Positions 59,572 through 64,000 of a DNA stretch of 64,000 bases are shown here, piece by piece. The notes under the pieces are model-generated. The model was not told the DNA's origin and did not search any database. It saw nothing but the letters and a program-made list of their open reading frames with translations. The position numbers and the translations under genes were made by a program. Origin of the DNA: Polynucleobacter sp. MWH-UH19D (GTDB lineage: Bacteria > Pseudomonadota > Gammaproteobacteria > Burkholderiales > Burkholderiaceae); the NCBI RefSeq assembly GCF_040409795.1, contig NZ_CP099571.1, positions 558,001 through 622,000 of the forward strand, in the 5' to 3' direction. Each line of letters starts with the position of its first letter. The first letter of the stretch is position 1.

Positions 59572-61521
59572 TTGAGCGAAGAAGCACAGCCCGGAATACA
59601 GGAAAGCGAAAAGGACGCGGCAGTAGTCAATATTGGCTCTAAGCCGGCAGCCTCTGCTGTTCCAGCATCAGCCCCGAGAGAGGGCAAGGTAAAACTCCCC
59701 TCAAAATTAGGTGAACTCCAAATGCGCTATCAAGCGCTAGGAATGCAACAACGCCTCATTGTTGCCGCTGCCTTGTTTTTATTTATCTCAGCCCTCGTTT
59801 TTGTCACGGTCTCGGGCCGTAGCAAGGATGATTATCGGGTTCTGTTCTCTAGTGTGAATGAGCGTGATGGGGCGGCTATTGTGGCGGCCTTGCAGCAAAT
59901 GAACGTGCCGTACAAGTTCACCGAGGGCGGTGCAGCGATTTTGGTGCCTGAGTCATCGGTTTATGAGACCCGTCTGCGATTGGCCGGACAAGGTTTGCCT
60001 AAGGCAGGTAACGTTGGTTTTGAATTGCTGGAAAACCAAAAGATGGGTACTAGCCAATTTGTGGAGCAGGTGAACTATCAGCGTGGTCTTGAAGGTGAGT
60101 TAGCGCGCAGCATCAGCTCTTTGGCGCAAGTTAAATCCGCGCGTGTGATGCTGGCCATTCCTAAGCAAACCGCCTTTATGCGTGAGCAAGAAAAACCAAC
60201 CGCATCAGTTGTGGTCACCATGCACCCAGGCCGCTTTTTGGATTCCCAGCAAGTTGCCGCTATTACTAATTTAGTGGGATCTTCTGTTCCAAATCTAGGC
60301 CCTGCCAATGTCACTATTGTTGATGCAGAAGGAAGCTTGCTTGCCCCCAACGCGCAGCGCTTAATGGGTCTAGATAGCAATCAACTCAAATATGTTGCTG
60401 AGTTAGAAGGCGCACTCTCAAAACGCGTGCAAGCTATTTTGGAACCGGTAACCGGTAAAGAAAACGTACGCGCACAAGTGACGGTGGATATGGATTTTGG
60501 TGAGCTTGAGCGCACCGAAGAAACATTTGGTCGTAACTCACCCCCTAATCAATCATCCATTCGTAGTCAACAATCCAATGAGGCTGCAACGCCGAGTTCA
60601 TCAGCATCCGGTGTTCCTGGTGCATTGACCAATCAACCTCCAGGCGGTGGGCAAGCCCCGATTAATGCTGCTGGCGGTGCTGCAGGCAATACAGGTCCAC
60701 AAAATCTCAATGCGCCACCATCAAGCTCAAGCTCAACTGCTAGCAACATTAAAAAAGATTTAACGGTGAACTACGAGTTAGATCGTGCGATTGAGCGTAT
60801 CAAGTCGGAAAAAGGTAAGGTAAGAAGAGTTTCTGCTGCGGTAGTGGTGAACTACAAACAGCCTACAGGGGTTGATAAAGATGGCAAGCCATTAAAGCCC
60901 GTACCGTTTAGCGCTAAAGAGCTTGATCAGATTAATAATCTTGCCCGCGATGCAGTGGGTTACACAGAGAAGCGCGGAGATAGCGTAAGCGTTGCCAACA
61001 TTCCGTTTAAGTTAGAGGTGCCTGAAGAGCTGGCGTTTTACAAACAGCCTGGCGTCATTGAGCTTAGTAAAGAATTCTTTAAATTTGCCATCATCTTAGG
61101 ATCTTTGGGCATTATGTTCTTTGGCGTAGTGAAGCCATTGCTCTTTCCCAAGAAAGTCGACGATGCTTTGGAAGAGCAGCGTATTGAGGAAGAGTTTGAT
61201 GAGAAGATCAAAGCTGAGATGGCGCAGATGGATCCAAAACTTCGCGAGAAGCGACGGATGGAGATGGAGCTGCTAAAGGAGCGTCAGCGTATTGCTGAAG
61301 AGGAAGAGCGTCAGCGGGTTGAGGAAGAAAGAAAACGCATGGAAGAGGAGCGTCTTCGCTTGGAAGAAGAGAAAAAGAACGAGTATGAGTCGCTTCTCAA
61401 GTACGCAACTGATTTTGTGGCTGAAAATCCGAAGGTGGTATCCGGCATCTTTAAAGAATGGCTCGCTGCTGATGCTGAGAAAACTAATTCAGCAAATGCT
61501 GCTGCCGCTGCCGCAGGTTGA
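59572..61521 (+). CDS. fliF: flagellar MS-ring protein FliF
   Basis: A 649-residue protein beginning at TTG 59572 (ribosome site gacgga). It has TM1 (about 64-82), the ring-building domains (YRVLFSSVNERDGAAIVAAL, ETRLRLAGQGLPKAGNVGFE), an Ser/Gly/Pro-rich linker (about 320-395), TM2 (about 500-520) and a long charged C-terminal extension with Glu/Arg-rich coiled coil (about 530-610) before the FliG-binding tail. The coiled-coil insertion makes it longer than the common 560 residues. Confidence 0.95.
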   Translation: MSEEAQPGIQESEKDAAVVNIGSKPAASAVPASAPREGKVKLPSKLGELQMRYQALGMQQRLIVAAALFLFISALVFVTVSGRSKDDYRVLFSSVNERDGAAIVAALQQMNVPYKFTEGGAAILVPESSVYETRLRLAGQGLPKAGNVGFELLENQKMGTSQFVEQVNYQRGLEGELARSISSLAQVKSARVMLAIPKQTAFMREQEKPTASVVVTMHPGRFLDSQQVAAITNLVGSSVPNLGPANVTIVDAEGSLLAPNAQRLMGLDSNQLKYVAELEGALSKRVQAILEPVTGKENVRAQVTVDMDFGELERTEETFGRNSPPNQSSIRSQQSNEAATPSSSASGVPGALTNQPPGGGQAPINAAGGAAGNTGPQNLNAPPSSSSSTASNIKKDLTVNYELDRAIERIKSEKGKVRRVSAAVVVNYKQPTGVDKDGKPLKPVPFSAKELDQINNLARDAVGYTEKRGDSVSVANIPFKLEVPEELAFYKQPGVIELSKEFFKFAIILGSLGIMFFGVVKPLLFPKKVDDALEEQRIEEEFDEKIKAEMAQMDPKLREKRRMEMELLKERQRIAEEEERQRVEEERKRMEEERLRLEEEKKNEYESLLKYATDFVAENPKVVSGIFKEWLAADAEKTNSANAAAAAAG

Positions 61522-61538
61522 GATAAAGAGTAGATAAC

Positions 61539-62636
61539 ATGGCTGATGAAGAAGTCGAAGCACCGAAAAGCCTCTCGATAGCAGAGGCACTTAAAGAAGG
61601 CGTTAAGGGCGCTACCCAAACTGGTGCCCTAACCTTCGAAGAGCTCGATGGTGCTTCACGCGCCGCGGTGATTCTGCTCGCCGTTGGTGCTGAGTCAGCG
61701 GCAAATGTGCTCCGCACGATGACTCCATTTGAAGTGCAAAGACTATCTGGAAAGATGGCGGTGGTGCGCTCACTCAGTCGTGATTTGGTATTGCAAGTGC
61801 TACGGCAGTTTAAAGATGTCACTGAGAATAACTCTCAAGTGGCATTCGATACTGATGACTTCATGCAGAACATGCTGACAAAAGCGATGGGTGCAGAGGG
61901 CGCATCTGATTTGCTCGGCCGTCTCGAATCAACGCTAGACATGTCTGGTATTGAAACGCTCAAGCGGATGGAGCCTGATGTACTCTATGAGATGATTAAA
62001 GGTGAACATCCACAGATTGTCGCAACCGTGATGGTGTTCTTGGAGCCTGGTCAAGCAGCTTCGGTATTAAAGCTCTTCCCAGACGATTTGCGTAACGAAC
62101 TGATTTTGCGTATCGCCTTGTTAGAAAAAGTCCAACCTGCCGCTCTGAAGGAATTGAACGAAGTCATGTCACGTTCTGCTGGTCCGGATGCGGACTTCCG
62201 CAGAAGTACTGTTGGTGGCGTAGTGCCTACGGCTGAGATTCTGAATATGCTTTCTGGCGGTCTTGATAAGCAAGCGCTTAAAACCATTCATGACTTCAAT
62301 GCTGAGTTGGCGGATGCTATTCAAGAGAAGATGTTCGTGTTCGAAGACTTCAACGATATCGAAGATCGTTCTTTGCAAACCTTGCTCTTGGAAGTTCCAC
62401 AAGAAACCTTGGTTATGGCACTCAAGGGCGCAAGCCCAAAGCTACGCGAAAAGCTCTTCAAGAATATGGCCAAGCGCGCCGCCGATGGCGTACGCGAAGA
62501 TCTCGAGACACGCCCACCAGTCAAGGTGCAAGAAGTCGAAGAGATGCAAAAAGAAGTTATTCGTATCGCACGTACTCTGGCAGAAGAAGGCCGCATGATT
62601 ATGGAAAGGGGCAAGTCAGCCGATGCCTTCCTCTGA
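61539..62636 (+). CDS. fliG: flagellar motor switch protein FliG
   Basis: FliG links the MS ring to the rotor and takes torque from the stator. The 365-residue protein carries the middle EHPQ-type motif (GEHPQIVATVMVFL) and the C-terminal charged torque helix (MFVFEDFNDIEDRSLQTLL). An N-terminal extension of about 30 residues precedes the usual start near residue 32 (LTFEELDGASRAAVIL). It overlaps fliH by 14 bases. Confidence 0.96.
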   Translation: MADEEVEAPKSLSIAEALKEGVKGATQTGALTFEELDGASRAAVILLAVGAESAANVLRTMTPFEVQRLSGKMAVVRSLSRDLVLQVLRQFKDVTENNSQVAFDTDDFMQNMLTKAMGAEGASDLLGRLESTLDMSGIETLKRMEPDVLYEMIKGEHPQIVATVMVFLEPGQAASVLKLFPDDLRNELILRIALLEKVQPAALKELNEVMSRSAGPDADFRRSTVGGVVPTAEILNMLSGGLDKQALKTIHDFNAELADAIQEKMFVFEDFNDIEDRSLQTLLLEVPQETLVMALKGASPKLREKLFKNMAKRAADGVREDLETRPPVKVQEVEEMQKEVIRIARTLAEEGRMIMERGKSADAFL

Positions 62637-63435
62637 TGAGGACTCTCTGCTGACGAGGTGGGAGCCACCCTCCTTTGATCCTCCAAAGCCCCCTAAACCT
62701 CCCAAGGTTCCGCCCGTCCTTTACCCTACGGTTGAAGAAGTAGAAGCTATTCGTGAGAGTGCCTACAAAGAGGCTTATGAGTTAGGCAACAACCAAGGCT
62801 TTGTGGAAGGCCGTGATGCTGGATACAAAGAAGGTAAAGAATCTGGTTATCGCGAAGGTTACGAGCGAGGTTATGCAGATGCCGATCAAGAAACGAGGCG
62901 TCTGCAAGATGCCCTTGGTCAATTACTGGAGGCGCTAAGGGGAATGCCCGAAGCCATTGCGCAACCCCTGATTGAATTTACTTATGAAACCGCATCACGC
63001 CTAACTGCTAATGTTTCAATGGAGCGCGCACCATTTGTAGCAGCAGTTCAAGAAGCGCTGATGCGCTTGCCACGTCCTGGTGAAAATCTGTATCTGCGTC
63101 TGAATGCAGAAGAAGTTGAGACCTGGAAAAAAATAGTGGATGATCCTGGCCTGCCATTTAATTGCACGATATTAGTAGATGCCGATGTCAACCCAGGACA
63201 CGCATATGTTGAAGTGAGTGGTGCACGCATTGACGTAGGTGAGCAGGCACGCATTGCATTAGTAAGAGCTGCGCTTGGTTTGGATCGTGATTCAATTGAG
63301 CAAGATTTAAGCGTCCAGAATTTAAGCGAACAAATGTTTAATAATCAAGAAAATGAAGCGGCTCTTGGTTATCAAGATGTTGAGAGTAGTTATCAAGATG
63401 ACTCTGCTGCAGGCGATGAGGTAAAACCAGAGTGA
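62623..63435 (+). CDS. fliH: flagellar export regulator FliH
   Basis: FliH inhibits FliI and leads it to the export gate. The 270-residue protein has a Pro-rich N-terminus with the essential Trp (LLTRWEPPSFDPP), a Gly-xxx-Gly helix (YELGNNQGFVEGRDAGYKEG), and a C-terminal FliI-binding domain. The acidic tail after residue 230 is extended. Its last bases overlap fliI (GTGA). Confidence 0.93.
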   Translation: MPSSDEDSLLTRWEPPSFDPPKPPKPPKVPPVLYPTVEEVEAIRESAYKEAYELGNNQGFVEGRDAGYKEGKESGYREGYERGYADADQETRRLQDALGQLLEALRGMPEAIAQPLIEFTYETASRLTANVSMERAPFVAAVQEALMRLPRPGENLYLRLNAEEVETWKKIVDDPGLPFNCTILVDADVNPGHAYVEVSGARIDVGEQARIALVRAALGLDRDSIEQDLSVQNLSEQMFNNQENEAALGYQDVESSYQDDSAAGDEVKPE

Positions 63436-64000
63436 GTCATTTGCAGCCGGCTGAATTGGCAAATCAGTTAGAGATGCGTAAGCAGCACTTACTCGAAACG
63501 CCATTATCCATTCGTGAAGGGAAGTTAAAACGCGTTTCAGGCATCGTGCTTGAGGTAGAGGGTTTGCCGATGAGTATTGGTGCGGGCGCCACCATCCTCT
63601 CCGAGTTAGGTGGCAAAACCTATGATGCTGAGTGCATTGGTTTTAATGGCGCCATTACTTATCTCATGCCAATCGATGCGATGGAGGGGATTTCTCCAGG
63701 CGCACTTGTTTATCCAACCAATACCCCATTTAACTCGGGTAGTGGTTACACCTCAAATAGCATTGGTGATCCTTTGCCAATTGGTGAGGATTTATTGGGA
63801 AGAGTGGTTGATGGCTTAGGTCGTCCAATCGATGGTAAAGGTTATGGTGAAAAACAACTCACGCCTTATATTCAGAGAACGTTAAACCCGCTAGATAGAA
63901 CGCCGATTCACGAACCCTTGGATGTAGGTATTCAGGCGGTCAATGGATTGCTAACAGTTGGTCGCGGTCAGCGCGTTGGAATTTTTGCTGGTTCTGGTGT
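63432..64000 (+). CDS. fliI: flagellar export ATPase FliI (partial, cut by window end)
   Basis: Starts at GTG 63432, four bases inside the fliH end, and stays open to the window end (189 codons). The visible part is the N-terminal beta domain and the start of the ATPase: KRVSGIVLEVEGLPMSIG, GEDLLGRVVDGLGRPIDG and VNGLLTVGRGQRVGIFAGSG, the last being the first half of the P-loop. It powers flagellar protein export together with FliH. Confidence 0.95.
   Translation, partial: MSHLQPAELANQLEMRKQHLLETPLSIREGKLKRVSGIVLEVEGLPMSIGAGATILSELGGKTYDAECIGFNGAITYLMPIDAMEGISPGALVYPTNTPFNSGSGYTSNSIGDPLPIGEDLLGRVVDGLGRPIDGKGYGEKQLTPYIQRTLNPLDRTPIHEPLDVGIQAVNGLLTVGRGQRVGIFAGSG

Noticed and set aside
59430-59687. 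85-codon minus-strand ORF across the fliF start
   Set aside because: It overlaps the fliF coding region and the kinase ORF in another frame and has no recognisable features.
60078-60380. 100-codon antisense ORF in fliF
   Set aside because: Shadow of fliF; no start signals or domain.
1-64000. tRNA, rRNA, CRISPR array, transposase or integrase genes
   Set aside because: Looked for and not seen; no spaced short repeats, no transposase or integrase-like protein among the ORFs, and no cloverleaf-like segment recognised by eye.

Overview
The window looks like a chromosomal segment of a betaproteobacterium of the Burkholderiaceae, most like a Polynucleobacter-type freshwater bacterium. This is an inference from moderate-to-low G+C, beta-type flagellar gene order and family resemblance; no search was run. 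There are no rRNA, tRNA or CRISPR features. About two thirds of the window is one large motility and chemosensory region, preceded by small envelope-related operons.

Layout. 1-2.64 kb (minus): an iron-responsive operon behind two Fur-box-like sites (DUF6662-like outer membrane protein, a 59-residue ORF, an FMN-binding protein, an ApbE flavin transferase and the start of a further gene). 2.8-4.0 kb: a three-gene thiol/membrane operon (YgaP-like, AhpD-like, DUF6803-like). 4.0-6.9 kb: small lipoproteins, a zinc ribbon protein and a beta-barrel protein. 7.1-13.3 kb: three bactofilins, a RodZ-like HTH-membrane protein and several small membrane proteins. 13.3-15.5 kb: a GGDEF diguanylate cyclase and rpoN.

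16.1-24.9 kb: an eight-gene run that ends in flgA, followed by flgM and flgN. It contains a PilZ protein, two membrane proteins (one with PDZ), a CheW-like protein, a receptor-like protein without the MCP signalling tip and a CheA-like protein without a kinase core. The order resembles pilI-pilJ-chpA, but the signalling residues are missing. 25.7-31.1 kb (minus): flhA-flhF-flhG-fliA, where the FlhG homologue has lost its P-loop but keeps the FlhF-activating DQAxxLR helix. 31.5-32.6 kb: an unknown protein with a sigma-28-like promoter, and flaG.

32.7-44.3 kb: the chemotaxis locus (MCP, CheA, CheW, CheB, CheR). It has no cheY. In its place is a response regulator fused to a class III adenylate cyclase, followed by a SulP transporter with a C-terminal cyclic-nucleotide-binding domain. 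Divergently upstream are a class I type cyclic nucleotide phosphodiesterase and a stand-alone cyclic-nucleotide-binding protein. Synthesis, breakdown and two receptors for a cyclic nucleotide thus surround one chemosensory operon; this is the strongest candidate for an undescribed system here.

44.3-56.3 kb: two large flagellins of opposite orientation separated by a phage-type recombination cassette (Bet, YqaJ exonuclease, XRE regulator), then a second flaG, a giant FliD built from repeated modules, fliS, a FliK-like protein and fhlB. 56.3-64 kb: fliE and a two-component pair (flrB/flrC type, with an altered Walker B) on the minus strand, then fliF-fliG-fliH-fliI on the plus strand, fliI being cut by the window end. 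The main regulators of a sigma-54/sigma-28 flagellar hierarchy (RpoN, FlrB/FlrC, FliA, FlgM) are all present, with matching promoter sequences before fliD (sigma-54) and before both flagellins (sigma-28).
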